A DNA stretch of 9,339 nt from Methanobacteriota archaeon (GTDB lineage: Archaea; Halobacteriota; Methanocellia; Methanocellales; Methanocellaceae), in contig JAEZKS010000190.1 in assembly GCA_023436075.1 (NCBI GenBank), forward strand, positions 1 through 9,339, written 5' to 3'. A program made the position numbers and the translations under genes. Numbering within the stretch: the stretch's first letter is position 1; every line of letters begins with the position of its first letter. Below are positions 1 through 6,399 of the stretch, one piece after another. The notes beneath the pieces were generated by a model, which was given only the letters and a program-made list of their open reading frames with translations, had not been told where the DNA came from and searched no databases.

Positions 1-424
1 CCTCTGCGTGGTCCATGGCGACTTCCATCCCTGGAATGTCATGTTCCGGAACGATTGCGATTTCACGGTGCTGGACCGCAGCCGCGGCGAATACGGCGAG
101 GCTGCGGATGACGTGTCCTGCATGAGCCTGAACTACCTGTTCTACTCGCTCCGAAAGTACGGACGCCTGAAAAAAGAGTTCAAAGTCCTCTGGGATGCGT
201 TCATGGAAAATTACCTGGTGAAGTCTGGCGACTTCGAGATGCTGGAACATATCCAGCCGTTCTACGCATTCCGGGCGCTGGTGGTCGCTAGCCCGGTCTG
301 GTATCCATCCCTGCCCCCGGACGTGCGCGTGAAGTTGTTCAACTTCATAGACAATGTGCTGGCGGCAGACGAATTCGACTATAAGGACGTCAACAAGTAC
401 CTCAAAAAGCCGAAGAGGAGGTAG
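1..424 (+). CDS. Phosphotransferase, APH/choline kinase-like fold (5' truncated by the window edge)
   Basis: This is the C-terminal part, about 140 residues, of a kinase-fold small-molecule phosphotransferase; the reading frame is already open at base 2, so the true start lies left of the window. The Brenner-type catalytic loop HGDFHPWN (bases 14-37) supplies the catalytic Asp and the Mg-binding Asn of the APH family. It is followed by VLDRSRGEYGEAADDV, whose first Asp matches the second metal ligand. The rest is the usual helical C-lobe. Substrates in this family range from aminoglycosides to choline, homoserine and sugars, and the fragment does not discriminate. The stop codon overlaps the Shine-Dalgarno of the next gene, so the two are very probably co-transcribed. 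The neighbouring kinase and phosphatase suggest a metabolic substrate rather than drug resistance; that is inference. A GTG at base 8 is internal to the catalytic loop and cannot be the start. Confidence 0.85.
   Translation, partial: LCVVHGDFHPWNVMFRNDCDFTVLDRSRGEYGEAADDVSCMSLNYLFYSLRKYGRLKKEFKVLWDAFMENYLVKSGDFEMLEHIQPFYAFRALVVASPVWYPSLPPDVRVKLFNFIDNVLAADEFDYKDVNKYLKKPKRR
416..422 (+). promoter_or_regulatory. Strong Shine-Dalgarno for the P-loop kinase
   Basis: AGGAGGT lies 3 nt before the ATG at 426 and runs into the stop codon of the preceding gene. It fixes the kinase start at 426 rather than at the ATG at 354, which would overlap the upstream gene by 71 bases in another frame. Confidence 0.8.
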
Positions 425-425
425 C

Positions 426-974
426 ATGGCCTGGGCCGTCTGGTTCACCGGCCTTCCCGGCAGCGGCAAGACCACGATAGTCAGAGCGACGAAAAAACAT
501 CTCGAATCGGGCGGCATCAGCGCCCGGGTGCTGGAGCTCGACGAGATCAGGAAAGTGCTGACACCTGAGCCGAAGTATAGCGAGGAAGAGCGCACAATCG
601 TCTACGCCGCGCTCGTCTACATGGCAAAGCTGCTTATCGACGAAGGCATGAACGTGATCATCGACGCGACTGGCAACCTCCGCAAATACCGTGAGAACGC
701 TTATGCTATGATAGAGAATTTCGGGGAAATTTACATCAAATGTCCACTTCCAGTCGCCATGGCACGGGAATCCGGCAGGAAGGCGCAGTTTGCCCCGGAG
801 GACATCTACCGGAAGGGAAAGACTGGAAAAAGCGTGACCGTGCCGGGCCTGAACGTGCCATACGAGGAGCCGCTGAAGCCGCTAGCGACCATCGACTGCG
901 AGGCCCCGCCGGAAGAATCAGGGCGGTTGGCGGCTGATGCAATTTTACGTAAATTCGGAGGAGCCAATGGATGA
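426..974 (+). CDS. Adenylylsulfate-kinase-like P-loop kinase (CysC family, divergent)
   Basis: This 182-residue protein has the size and order of an APS kinase domain, which phosphorylates adenylylsulfate at the 3' position to make PAPS. The Walker A loop GLPGSGKTT covers residues 9-17. The C-terminal lid reads GLNVPYEEPLKP (141-152), matching the family's G-(I/L)-x-x-PYE-x-P-x-x-P segment. Two substrate-side motifs have drifted: the usual LDGDNIR is LELDEIR (36-42), keeping one Asp and the Arg, and the usual FISPYR segment is replaced by DATGNLRKYR (80-89). The fold is clear, but the acceptor may not be APS. No other sulfate-assimilation gene (sulfurylase, PAPS reductase) is visible. The start at 426 is set by an ideal ribosome binding site, and the 3' end overlaps the next gene by 8 nt. 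Other possibilities are a kinase for a nucleotide, sugar or lipid head group. Confidence 0.75.
   Translation: MAWAVWFTGLPGSGKTTIVRATKKHLESGGISARVLELDEIRKVLTPEPKYSEEERTIVYAALVYMAKLLIDEGMNVIIDATGNLRKYRENAYAMIENFGEIYIKCPLPVAMARESGRKAQFAPEDIYRKGKTGKSVTVPGLNVPYEEPLKPLATIDCEAPPEESGRLAADAILRKFGGANG
957..963 (+). promoter_or_regulatory. Shine-Dalgarno for the IMPase-family gene, inside the kinase 3' end
   Basis: GGAGGAG ends 3 nt before the ATG at 967 (core GGAGG 957-961, 5 nt spacing). It supports 967 rather than the in-frame ATG at 937, which has no comparable site, and implies translational coupling with the kinase. Confidence 0.75.
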
Positions 975-1791
975 TCTCGTGCTTGTGAAGCGCCTGGCCG
1001 AAAGGGTCAACGCTGCAACGATTGCCTATGCCGCCGCGAACGGTGATTTCGCCGAGATCGTCAGGAAACGGCCCCGGGACGTAACCCGCAAGATCGACAT
1101 GGCCGCGGAAGTGGAACTGGACGCTGCCATCGCCGGGGAAGGGATCTCTGCCCGGGTAATATCCGAGGAGATCGGGGAACGGATCGTCCCTGCGGGCAGC
1201 AGCCCGGAGTATACCTTCGTATTCGACCCGGTAGACGGCTCCAACAACGTAGTAGCAGGGATTCCGTACTTCTGCACGTCGCTGGCTTTGTCCCGAAAGA
1301 CTACGGATGTAAAGTTTGCCGATGTCGAGACGTCGGCGGTCGCCAGCGCCTGCTGCGGCACGTTTTCGGCTGTCAGGGGGCAGGGCGCGTTCCACAATGG
1401 CAGGAAGATCACAGTCGGACACCGTGAGATGAAGCCAATTTACGCGATCTATTCATATGCCTCAGGAGCCATTCCCGGCGGCCTCATCGCCCTCGAAGAA
1501 GGAGACTGCATCGTGCGGACCATGGGCAGCATAGCACTGGACATCTGCATGGTCGCCCGAGGCTCTTTCGACGCGGTCATAGACACTCGGTCCAAAGTCA
1601 GCGGCTACGACTTCATGGGTGCAGCGCTGATCCTCGGCGAAGCTGGCGGATGCTTCCGGCGCACCAATCGCATGGACATCGGCGATATGCCGCTCAATGC
1701 CAGCGGCGTGTCGATCGTCGCGGCGTCAGACCGGGGACTCATGGATCGGCTGTTGTCGGCGGTGAATAGTCCTGACAGAGGTATTGACTAA
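967..1791 (+). CDS. Inositol monophosphatase / fructose-1,6-bisphosphatase family phosphatase (archaeal type)
   Basis: This is a 274-residue metal-dependent sugar/inositol phosphatase of the IMPase superfamily, which hydrolyses phosphate monoesters such as inositol-1-phosphate or fructose-1,6-bisphosphate using Mg2+. Visible motifs are the SEE pair (66-68) giving the first Glu ligand, the signature DPVDGSNN (87-94) with Asp87 and Asp90 as metal ligands, GSIALDICMVARG (187-199), and the C-terminal YDFMGAALILGEAGG (214-228) with Asp215 as the third Asp ligand. The usual Trp-Asp pair is Tyr-Asp here. Length and motif spacing fit archaeal dual IMPase/FBPase enzymes. The family also contains PAP phosphatases (CysQ), a notable possibility beside an APS-kinase-like gene, but no motif here settles that. 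The gene overlaps the kinase by 8 nt, so it is probably the last gene of the operon. The start at 967 rests on the ribosome binding site. Confidence 0.87.
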   Translation: MDDLVLVKRLAERVNAATIAYAAANGDFAEIVRKRPRDVTRKIDMAAEVELDAAIAGEGISARVISEEIGERIVPAGSSPEYTFVFDPVDGSNNVVAGIPYFCTSLALSRKTTDVKFADVETSAVASACCGTFSAVRGQGAFHNGRKITVGHREMKPIYAIYSYASGAIPGGLIALEEGDCIVRTMGSIALDICMVARGSFDAVIDTRSKVSGYDFMGAALILGEAGGCFRRTNRMDIGDMPLNASGVSIVAASDRGLMDRLLSAVNSPDRGID

Positions 1792-1850
1792 AAGAGGCGG
1801 GGCAATCGTCACGAGCCCTCTCCGGGCACTCGAACACACGCGCGTGACCG

Positions 1851-1914
1851 GGCCGCAGGGTCCTCTTGTTAAGGCCGCAGGGTCCTCTTGTTAAGGCCGC
1901 AGGGCCCTCTTGAA
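1851..1914. repeat. 22-bp tandem direct repeat, nearly three copies
   Basis: Two identical 22-bp units (1851-1872 and 1873-1894) start with GGCCGCAGGG and continue TCCTCTTGTTAA. A third unit (1895-1914) has one substitution in the body (T to C) and diverges at its end. A lone copy of the GGCCGCAGGG core recurs at 2090-2099. The unit is too short and the array lacks spacers, so it is not CRISPR. It could be a slippage product, a protein-binding iteron or a genome-wide intergenic repeat. Confidence 0.9.
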
Positions 1915-1945
1915 ATCACCGATGCGAAAACGGAGCGCGGTTTTT

Positions 1946-2021
1946 AGGTCGCAGCGGGCGCAGCGATAAAATGGTCCGCCTTTTATTAGAAATGCTGAGT
2001 CCGCTACGCCCGCTGCGACCT
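1946..2021. repeat. Long inverted repeat (20-bp arms, 36-nt loop)
   Basis: The left arm AGGTCGCAGCGGGCGCAGCG (1946-1965) is the reverse complement of 2002-2021 except for one base (C1960 opposite A2006 gives a mismatch within the stem). Short A/T pairing continues outside the arms (TTT 1942-1944 with AAA 2023-2025). The 36-nt loop contains a nested weak hairpin, ATAAAA (1966-1971) against TTTTAT (1981-1986). RNA from either strand would fold into a very stable GC-rich hairpin. It may be a terminator-like barrier between the converging genes, a small RNA, or a MITE-like or palindromic intergenic element. Confidence 0.85.
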
Positions 2022-2106
2022 TAAACTCTTCCACACGCCCTAGAAAATCCATCGCTCTGCCACGGTACCTAAAACACGCGAGTCGCTGCGGCCGCAGGGA
2101 TCTATT

Positions 2107-2847
2107 TCATGGATGTGGAGCCGCGGCACCCCACTTGCTCATCACCCGTTCCTTCTCCTTCTCGAACGCCTCTGGATGGTCCTCGAGGTACTTAACCTTC
2201 CGATAGCAGGATTCGAGGGCTTCCCTGGACCGCTCCGAAGTCAGCGACCAGTAGCGATCAGGGTATACCTTCGAGAACTCCTCTGAGAAGACATTACAGA
2301 CTACATCGGCTGCGCCGTAGGTGCATCCGACCTGACAGAACATGCTGGCCATGGCCTCCCCGAAGGCCATGGAAAACAGCCGGCTCCTGAAGCTCAGGTG
2401 CCAGGACGCAAGCACACACAGCTTGCCCATCGTGTCGAAGATGCCCCTGCGGATGTCCTTGAGATCGCCGTACAACGGCTTCGTACGGTATATACGACGG
2501 TGCTCAAGCACTTCGGCGGCGACGATCGGCACCTTTCCCGGATAGATCTTGCTTTCCGGGGCACTTTCCGCTTCCCAGACAATCTCCATTTCCTGCCATG
2601 GCGGACGAACTCCGATATCGGTCAGGCCGGAGAATAGCATTCGCAGGTCTCGCCACAGCTCGTCGACCGTCTCCCTGACCGGGCCCTCCAGGCCGGGACG
2701 GATTATAAATACGAGCTTGCCATCTTCCGATGCCGCCTCGAAGCTGGCCGGGAACCCCTCCAGCCCTTCGTATTCCTGGGGCAGGATGATGCCCACGTTC
2801 TCGCCCAGCCGGACGATCCGGGCGTCTGCGCTGTCTAATTTTTTCAT
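2107..2847 (-). CDS. Hypothetical protein, 246 residues, family not recognised
   Basis: I do not recognise this protein. It looks soluble, with no signal peptide and no convincing membrane helix. The N-terminal third (about residues 10-55) reads as beta-rich (IVRLGENVGIILP, GKLVFIIRPG). The central to C-terminal part is probably helical, including FRSRLFSMAFGEAMASMF (153-170) and a charged C-terminal stretch with a possible short coiled coil (about 205-238). Cysteines at 144, 171, 175, 184 and 214 do not form a standard metal motif. I chose the ATG at 2847: a TATA-like box at 2875-2886 would place transcription start only a few bases upstream, giving a nearly leaderless message. The frame is open to 2928, but that extension would include the promoter and reads like non-coding sequence. 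It is divergent from the dmrX-like gene, so shared regulation is possible but unproven. Confidence 0.75.
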   Translation of the reverse strand: MKKLDSADARIVRLGENVGIILPQEYEGLEGFPASFEAASEDGKLVFIIRPGLEGPVRETVDELWRDLRMLFSGLTDIGVRPPWQEMEIVWEAESAPESKIYPGKVPIVAAEVLEHRRIYRTKPLYGDLKDIRRGIFDTMGKLCVLASWHLSFRSRLFSMAFGEAMASMFCQVGCTYGAADVVCNVFSEEFSKVYPDRYWSLTSERSREALESCYRKVKYLEDHPEAFEKEKERVMSKWGAAAPHP

Positions 2848-2874
2848 GGCCGATCGATGACTTTCTCCGCCATG

Positions 2875-2886
2875 TTTATTAAATAG
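2875..2886 (-). promoter_or_regulatory. Putative archaeal TATA box for the minus-strand hypothetical gene
   Basis: Read on the minus strand this is CTATTTAATAAA, centred about 33 nt upstream of the ATG at 2847. At the usual archaeal TATA-to-start distance of about 25 nt, transcription would begin around 2855, leaving a leader under 10 nt. That agrees with the lack of a close Shine-Dalgarno. Confidence 0.5.
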
Positions 2887-2930
2887 CGAGCCGGATGAAA
2901 GCGGGTTTGCAAGCGTCTCCCGCGGCAATA

Positions 2931-2941
2931 AGTCTATAAGG
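2931..2941 (+). promoter_or_regulatory. Putative archaeal TATA box for the dmrX-like gene
   Basis: AGTCTATAAGG lies about 37 nt before the ATG at 2974, suggesting transcription start near 2961-2964 and a leader of roughly 10 nt. No Shine-Dalgarno is present before 2974, which fits a short-leader or leaderless message. The box faces away from the one at 2875-2886, making this a divergent promoter region. Confidence 0.4.
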
Positions 2942-2973
2942 CATAATGCGAGATCATATTCGATTCACTGATC

Positions 2974-3684
2974 ATGACAGGTAAGCTGCACATCGCCTGG
3001 GGAGTTACCGGCGCCGGCCACTTCCTGAAAGAATCATACGCCACGATGGCAGAGATTCGAAAAGAGGGCCACGACGTCACGACTTTCTTATCCCGGGCCG
3101 GGGAAGAGGTATCCCGGATGTACGGCCTCTTCGATGACCTGAAGACGATCTCCGACGGCTCGTACCTCAATGAGATTTTTCTAGACTCGGAGCAGGGGGC
3201 CAGCTTTCCTAAGATCGGACGCTTCAACCTGAAGCGGTATGACCTGTTCGTTCTCAGCCCTGCCACCTCGAATACCGTGGCCAAGATCGCCTTCGGGATT
3301 GCGGACACGCTGGTGACCAACTGTGCCGCCCAGGCGATGAAAAGCGGCGTACCCTGCTACGTCGTGCCCGTAGACCAGGAACAGGACGTCGTCTCAGAGA
3401 TGCCGTATACCATCGACCGGACGAAGTGCGAAGACTGCGAGAGTTGCCCGCCTCATGAGGCCTGTCCGAACGATGCCATCGACGTACAGATAGACCTGCT
3501 GAGATGCCAGGGCTGCGGCACCTGCGTCGATCTCTGCCCCCGCGGCGCCATATCCGGCGGCAGCCCGGTGCCGGTGTCAGTGCGAAAAGTGGACGCACGG
3601 AACACCCGGATGCTCGCGGAGATGGAAAATGTGACCGTTTTCGATCGGCCACGTAGCATGATCCAGGCGATAAAAAACAGATAG
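2974..3684 (+). CDS. dmrX: Iron-sulfur flavoprotein, archaeal dihydromethanopterin reductase (acceptor) type
   Basis: This 236-residue protein joins a flavoprotein (Pfam Flavoprotein-like, FMN-binding) domain to a ferredoxin module. This is the architecture of archaeal dihydromethanopterin reductase DmrX, which reduces dihydromethanopterin to tetrahydromethanopterin, the last step in making the C1 carrier of methanogenesis. The flavin domain spans about 1-145, with AWGVTGAGHF (8-17) and the conserved SPATSNTVAKIAFGIADTLV (95-114). The C-terminus carries two [4Fe-4S] motifs: C152-x2-C155-x2-C158-x5-C164-P, with two extra residues before the last Cys, and a classical C178-x2-C181-x2-C184-x3-C188-P. 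Proteins of this kind are also named archaeoflavoprotein AfpA, implicated in electron transfer, so the exact acceptor is less sure than the fold. It appears to be monocistronic with its own promoter; the next gene starts 94 nt downstream after another TATA-like box. Confidence 0.82.
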   Translation: MTGKLHIAWGVTGAGHFLKESYATMAEIRKEGHDVTTFLSRAGEEVSRMYGLFDDLKTISDGSYLNEIFLDSEQGASFPKIGRFNLKRYDLFVLSPATSNTVAKIAFGIADTLVTNCAAQAMKSGVPCYVVPVDQEQDVVSEMPYTIDRTKCEDCESCPPHEACPNDAIDVQIDLLRCQGCGTCVDLCPRGAISGGSPVPVSVRKVDARNTRMLAEMENVTVFDRPRSMIQAIKNR

Positions 3685-3730
3685 CAACATAATAAGCTGA
3701 TAGCCCTCATCGCGAGATCAGAGGATGACT

Positions 3731-3743
3731 GATTTATCTAAAA
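3731..3743 (+). promoter_or_regulatory. Putative archaeal TATA box for the PAP2 phosphatase gene
   Basis: GATTTATCTAAAA is centred about 42 nt before the ATG at 3779, predicting a start site near 3763 and a leader of about 15 nt. It is the most AT-rich, TATA-like element in the gap following the dmrX-like gene. Confidence 0.4.
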
Positions 3744-3780
3744 ACGTCAAGTGATCAACATTAAGACGTTAAGTGAACAT
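3743..3780 (+). repeat. Imperfect direct repeat at the PAP2 gene start
   Basis: AACGTCAAGTGATCAACAT (3743-3761) is followed by GACGTTAAGTGAACAT (3765-3780). The two share the frame ACGT(C/T)AAGTGA and a final ACAT, with a 3-base length difference between them. They cover the predicted transcription start and the start codon, where a repressor could sit. Chance similarity in AT-rich sequence is also possible. Confidence 0.45.
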
Positions 3781-4525
3781 GATGATAGATCCTGATCAGG
3801 TAATCCAAAATGCGCTCAATAGCACTACGTTTCCTGAGTATTATGGGTTCTTCAACGCGATCACTTACCTGGGAAGCACGACCCTGTGGCTTATCATCAT
3901 GGCAGTATGCATTCTGGTCGGCAAGTGGCGAAAGATCGCCATTCTGCTTTTTGTCGTTCTTATGTTCAGCATGGTCATCAACGATGACATCAAGGAGATC
4001 GTCCAGAGGGTGAGACCGGGCGATGTTGTCGTGAGCGGCTATTTCACTGACTGGAGCTACTCGTTCCCCAGCGGCCATGCGCAAACTGCCTTCACCATCG
4101 CAGCGATCCTCTCTGCTTTTATTCCCCGACGATATAATCTGATTACCTACCTCCTGGCAGTCGCCGTAGGCATGAGCCGGATCTACCTGGGCGTCCACTA
4201 CTTCACCGACGTCGCCACTGGCGCCGCTGTCGGGACACTGATAGGCATGCTGGCTATAATCGGGTTAAACAGGCTCGGGCTGTACGATGGGGACGGCTTG
4301 TTCGAAATAGCGCCCCGCCCGGGAGAAAAGGACAAGGGGAAAATGAAAAGTGCTGAAATCACAAAATACGCGGCCATCGCCATCATAGCTGGTTTTTTCT
4401 CAGCCTGCGCATCCCTGATTCTCTCCGCGTACATATTTTCACTCGCCATAGTCGGGATTACTTTTGCTATTATAATGTTGCTCCCTTCATTAATCGAAGG
4501 CCGCGCACGTAGTAGCGGCGACTAG
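3779..4525 (+). CDS. PAP2-family membrane phosphatase
   Basis: This 248-residue integral membrane phosphatase has all three motifs of the type 2 phosphatidic acid phosphatase family: K72-x6-R79-P80, PSGH at 97-100 (His100 is the acid/base), and S133-R134-x5-H140-x3-D144 with the nucleophilic His140. The family dephosphorylates lipid phosphates and polyprenyl pyrophosphates, so in an archaeon a role in recycling dolichyl/polyprenyl pyrophosphate or in isoprenoid lipid phosphate turnover is reasonable; this is inference. About five or six hydrophobic segments form the core. After a charged linker (about residues 178-197) come two further membrane segments, a C-terminal extension beyond the minimal PAP2 core. 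A GTG at 3773 and an ATG at 3782 are alternative starts. No Shine-Dalgarno decides between them, so I took the first ATG. The gene appears to be transcribed alone. Confidence 0.87.
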   Translation: MMIDPDQVIQNALNSTTFPEYYGFFNAITYLGSTTLWLIIMAVCILVGKWRKIAILLFVVLMFSMVINDDIKEIVQRVRPGDVVVSGYFTDWSYSFPSGHAQTAFTIAAILSAFIPRRYNLITYLLAVAVGMSRIYLGVHYFTDVATGAAVGTLIGMLAIIGLNRLGLYDGDGLFEIAPRPGEKDKGKMKSAEITKYAAIAIIAGFFSACASLILSAYIFSLAIVGITFAIIMLLPSLIEGRARSSGD

Positions 4526-4546
4526 TCACTGAGACCTCATCAAGCG

Positions 4547-4566
4547 GATCGTGTACGATCGTTTTT
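4547..4566 (+). terminator. Possible terminator after the PAP2 gene
   Basis: A 5-bp stem GATCG/CGATC with loop TGTA (4547-4560) is followed by G and five Ts (4562-4566), 21 nt past the stop codon. The stem is short, but the T-run suits archaeal termination, which relies mainly on T-tracts. Confidence 0.4.
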
Positions 4567-4575
4567 CAACCGGAA

Positions 4576-4587
4576 CTTTTATATAGG
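4576..4587 (+). promoter_or_regulatory. Putative TATA box for the permease-Usp operon
   Basis: CTTTTATATAGG is a strong match to the archaeal TATA element (TTTATATA core, 4578-4585), predicting a start site near 4608 and a leader of about 58 nt. A second, weaker box, GTTTATGTA (4611-4619), could serve a start near 4641. Confidence 0.55.
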
Positions 4588-4654
4588 TCAAGATAAGGTC
4601 GGCACGGAACGTTTATGTAGCCAGTATTCGGAGACAGGCAATTAACTGTACCAC

Positions 4655-4659
4655 GGTGA
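4655..4659 (+). promoter_or_regulatory. Shine-Dalgarno for the APC permease
   Basis: GGTGA, complementary to the 16S rRNA tail, lies 7 nt before the ATG at 4667 and fixes that start. Confidence 0.6.
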
Positions 4660-4666
4660 AGCGCTG

Positions 4667-6376
4667 ATGGACGAAAAGCAATCGGTTTCTGCCGTTACGG
4701 CAGCAAAGGTGAGATACTCGGATATCCAGGAAGTTACGTTGAAGCGTGATCTGGGCGTTCTCGGATCGTTTTCTATCGGTTTTGCGGATGTGGGTGCGGA
4801 TATCTATGTGGCTCTCGGCCTGGTCCTGTTCTTTGCCATGGGCGCCGCGCCTATCGCTCTCGCAGTGGCCGCACTAGGCTACATGTTCACCGCGCTAAGC
4901 TATGCAGAATTGGCATCAGCAATACCAAGAGCGGGTGGTGCCAGCGTCTTCACCCGAGAAGCGTTCAACGACTTCTGGGGTTTCGTAGCAGGCTGGGGAC
5001 TACTACTAGACTATACTATCGACATCGCACTCTTCGGCTGGATCACGATGGGGTATCTCGGCAGCTTCTGCCAGAACCTCGGACAAGTCGGCATACCATA
5101 CATCGGCACAATGGCAGGCCTGAACAGCCTGAACACCGTAGCAGCGAGCAGTGGACTGACCCCGGACTATACGCCTCAGGCGGTTGCAACCATACTTCTA
5201 GCCGTCGCGTTGATGTGTCTCAACTATATCGGCATCAAAGAATCGTCCAACTTCAACGTCACCCTCACCATCGTCAGCATCATCAGCGAAATCGCATTGC
5301 TCTTTATCGGTTTCTTCATCGTCTGGAACTACGACACGTTTATCCACAGCATCACATCACTGGGCGCGCCAGGAGGCGTCAGCCTCTCCAACTTCGGATG
5401 GGGCATCACCGTGGCCATGGTCTCCTTCATCGGCCTCGAATCGATCTCCCAGGCCGCCGAGGAGACTAAGCGGCCTGACAAGACGATCCCTCGGTCGACG
5501 CTGGCACTGATCGTCGCGGTCATACTCGCGGGGCTACTGATCTGTATACTGGCCGTGGGCCTGCCGACGATGACCGCATCCGAGATCGGCCACCAGTTCC
5601 AGAACGACCCTGTAGCAGGGGTGGCGGCAGGCATTGCGAAAGGCCTGCCCCTGTCGAATCCCCTGGTGACTCTGTTACCGCTGTACGTAGGTTTCCTGGG
5701 CTTTGTCATGCTGCTCATGTCCACCAACACGGGCGTCATCGGAGCATCAAGGGTCACCTATTCCATGGCCCGCTATAATACGTTCCCGACGTGGTTCAGT
5801 CACATCCACCCGAAGTACCGGGTGCCCACCAGGACTGTGGTCGTCTTTACACTCGCATCCATAGCATTCGTGCTCTTCGTCTGGTTCATGGGCACCTACG
5901 GAGCACAGCTAAACCTGCCCAAAGAAGACCCGACGATCATCCTGGGCGATTTATATAACTACGGGGCGCTAATCTCTTTCATGCTGGTGAACCTGGCGCT
6001 GATCAGGCTGAGGAACAAGCGGCCGGACCTATACAGGCCTTTCCGGTCGCCGCTGACGATCAGGATACCAAGGAAGAAAGATGTGTTCGAGTTGCCGGTC
6101 CTTCCGCTGCTCGGGTTCTTCGTCTGTCTCTTCGTCTGGATACTGGTGTTAAGCCTGCACGAGATCGGCAAGTACGTCGGCACGCTCTGGTTCATCGCCG
6201 GCATCGCCATCTACCTGTGGTACCGGAGGAGCAGAAAGCTGCACTGGCGTGACTCGATCGAAGGCACGCTGGAGACTCACCCGGATGTGGCCCACAACCT
6301 GCACCCCGAGATCGCGCACATGCTCGTCAGGAAGAGCCCGAATGAGGAAACCGAAAATGATGACAGCAGCCGTTAA
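4667..6376 (+). CDS. APC-superfamily amino acid permease
   Basis: This 569-residue integral membrane transporter belongs to the amino acid-polyamine-organocation superfamily, which takes up amino acids or related amines by proton or cation coupling. After a polar N-terminus of about 30 residues there are roughly twelve hydrophobic segments. The first carries the glycine-containing stretch GSFSIGFADVGADIYVALG (33-51), where APC proteins break helix 1 to bind substrate. ELASAIPRAGGASVF (81-95) and FVAGWGLLLDYT (106-117) are typical of the family, as is the cytosolic YRPFRSPL segment between later helices. The C-terminus is a hydrophilic tail of about 50 residues rich in His (DVAHNLHPEIAHM) and ending in acidic and polar residues. 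Some APC permeases carry Usp domains fused here; in this genome the Usp is a separate gene 23 nt downstream. Substrate cannot be read from the sequence. The start rests on the GGTGA site. Confidence 0.9.
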   Translation: MDEKQSVSAVTAAKVRYSDIQEVTLKRDLGVLGSFSIGFADVGADIYVALGLVLFFAMGAAPIALAVAALGYMFTALSYAELASAIPRAGGASVFTREAFNDFWGFVAGWGLLLDYTIDIALFGWITMGYLGSFCQNLGQVGIPYIGTMAGLNSLNTVAASSGLTPDYTPQAVATILLAVALMCLNYIGIKESSNFNVTLTIVSIISEIALLFIGFFIVWNYDTFIHSITSLGAPGGVSLSNFGWGITVAMVSFIGLESISQAAEETKRPDKTIPRSTLALIVAVILAGLLICILAVGLPTMTASEIGHQFQNDPVAGVAAGIAKGLPLSNPLVTLLPLYVGFLGFVMLLMSTNTGVIGASRVTYSMARYNTFPTWFSHIHPKYRVPTRTVVVFTLASIAFVLFVWFMGTYGAQLNLPKEDPTIILGDLYNYGALISFMLVNLALIRLRNKRPDLYRPFRSPLTIRIPRKKDVFELPVLPLLGFFVCLFVWILVLSLHEIGKYVGTLWFIAGIAIYLWYRRSRKLHWRDSIEGTLETHPDVAHNLHPEIAHMLVRKSPNEETENDDSSR

Positions 6377-6389
6377 GTTTATGCCCGGC

Positions 6390-6393
6390 AGGG
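6390..6393 (+). promoter_or_regulatory. Weak Shine-Dalgarno for the tandem Usp gene
   Basis: AGGG ends 6 nt before the ATG at 6400 in the 23-nt gap after the permease. There is no room for a separate promoter with a standard leader, which supports co-transcription. Confidence 0.45.
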
Positions 6394-6399
6394 AAAGAT

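Larger units (their letters stand above)
1792..2106. other. Non-coding intergenic stretch rich in repeats
   Basis: This 315-base gap lies between the 3' ends of the IMPase-family gene and the minus-strand gene ending at 2107. It has no credible coding frame. It holds a 10-bp palindrome CACGCGCGTG (1837-1846), a 22-bp tandem repeat (1851-1914), a long inverted repeat (1946-2021), and a 12-bp palindrome CTGCGGCCGCAG (2086-2097) that overlaps a further copy of the tandem-repeat core. Both flanking genes end here, so part of the region may serve transcription termination. I see no clear T-tract terminator. Confidence 0.7.

Noticed and set aside
1..424. Antibiotic-resistance aminoglycoside phosphotransferase
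   Set aside because: Only the shared fold and catalytic loop are visible. The operon context and probable archaeal host favour a metabolic substrate.
354..425. Earlier ATG for the P-loop kinase at 354
   Set aside because: It would overlap the phosphotransferase by 71 bases, and the added residues resemble no kinase N-terminus. The ideal ribosome binding site points to 426.
736..1422. Long minus-strand open frame opposite the kinase and phosphatase genes
   Set aside because: It lies antisense to two genes with clear catalytic motifs, shows no recognisable domain, and has a composition typical of the reverse strand of GC-rich coding DNA.
1851..1914. CRISPR array
   Set aside because: The units are directly abutting with no spacers and only about three copies, and no cas genes are present.
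2848..2928. 27-residue N-terminal extension of the minus-strand hypothetical protein
   Set aside because: It would place the TATA-like box inside the coding region, and no ribosome binding site precedes it. The ATG at 2847 fits a near-leaderless transcript better.
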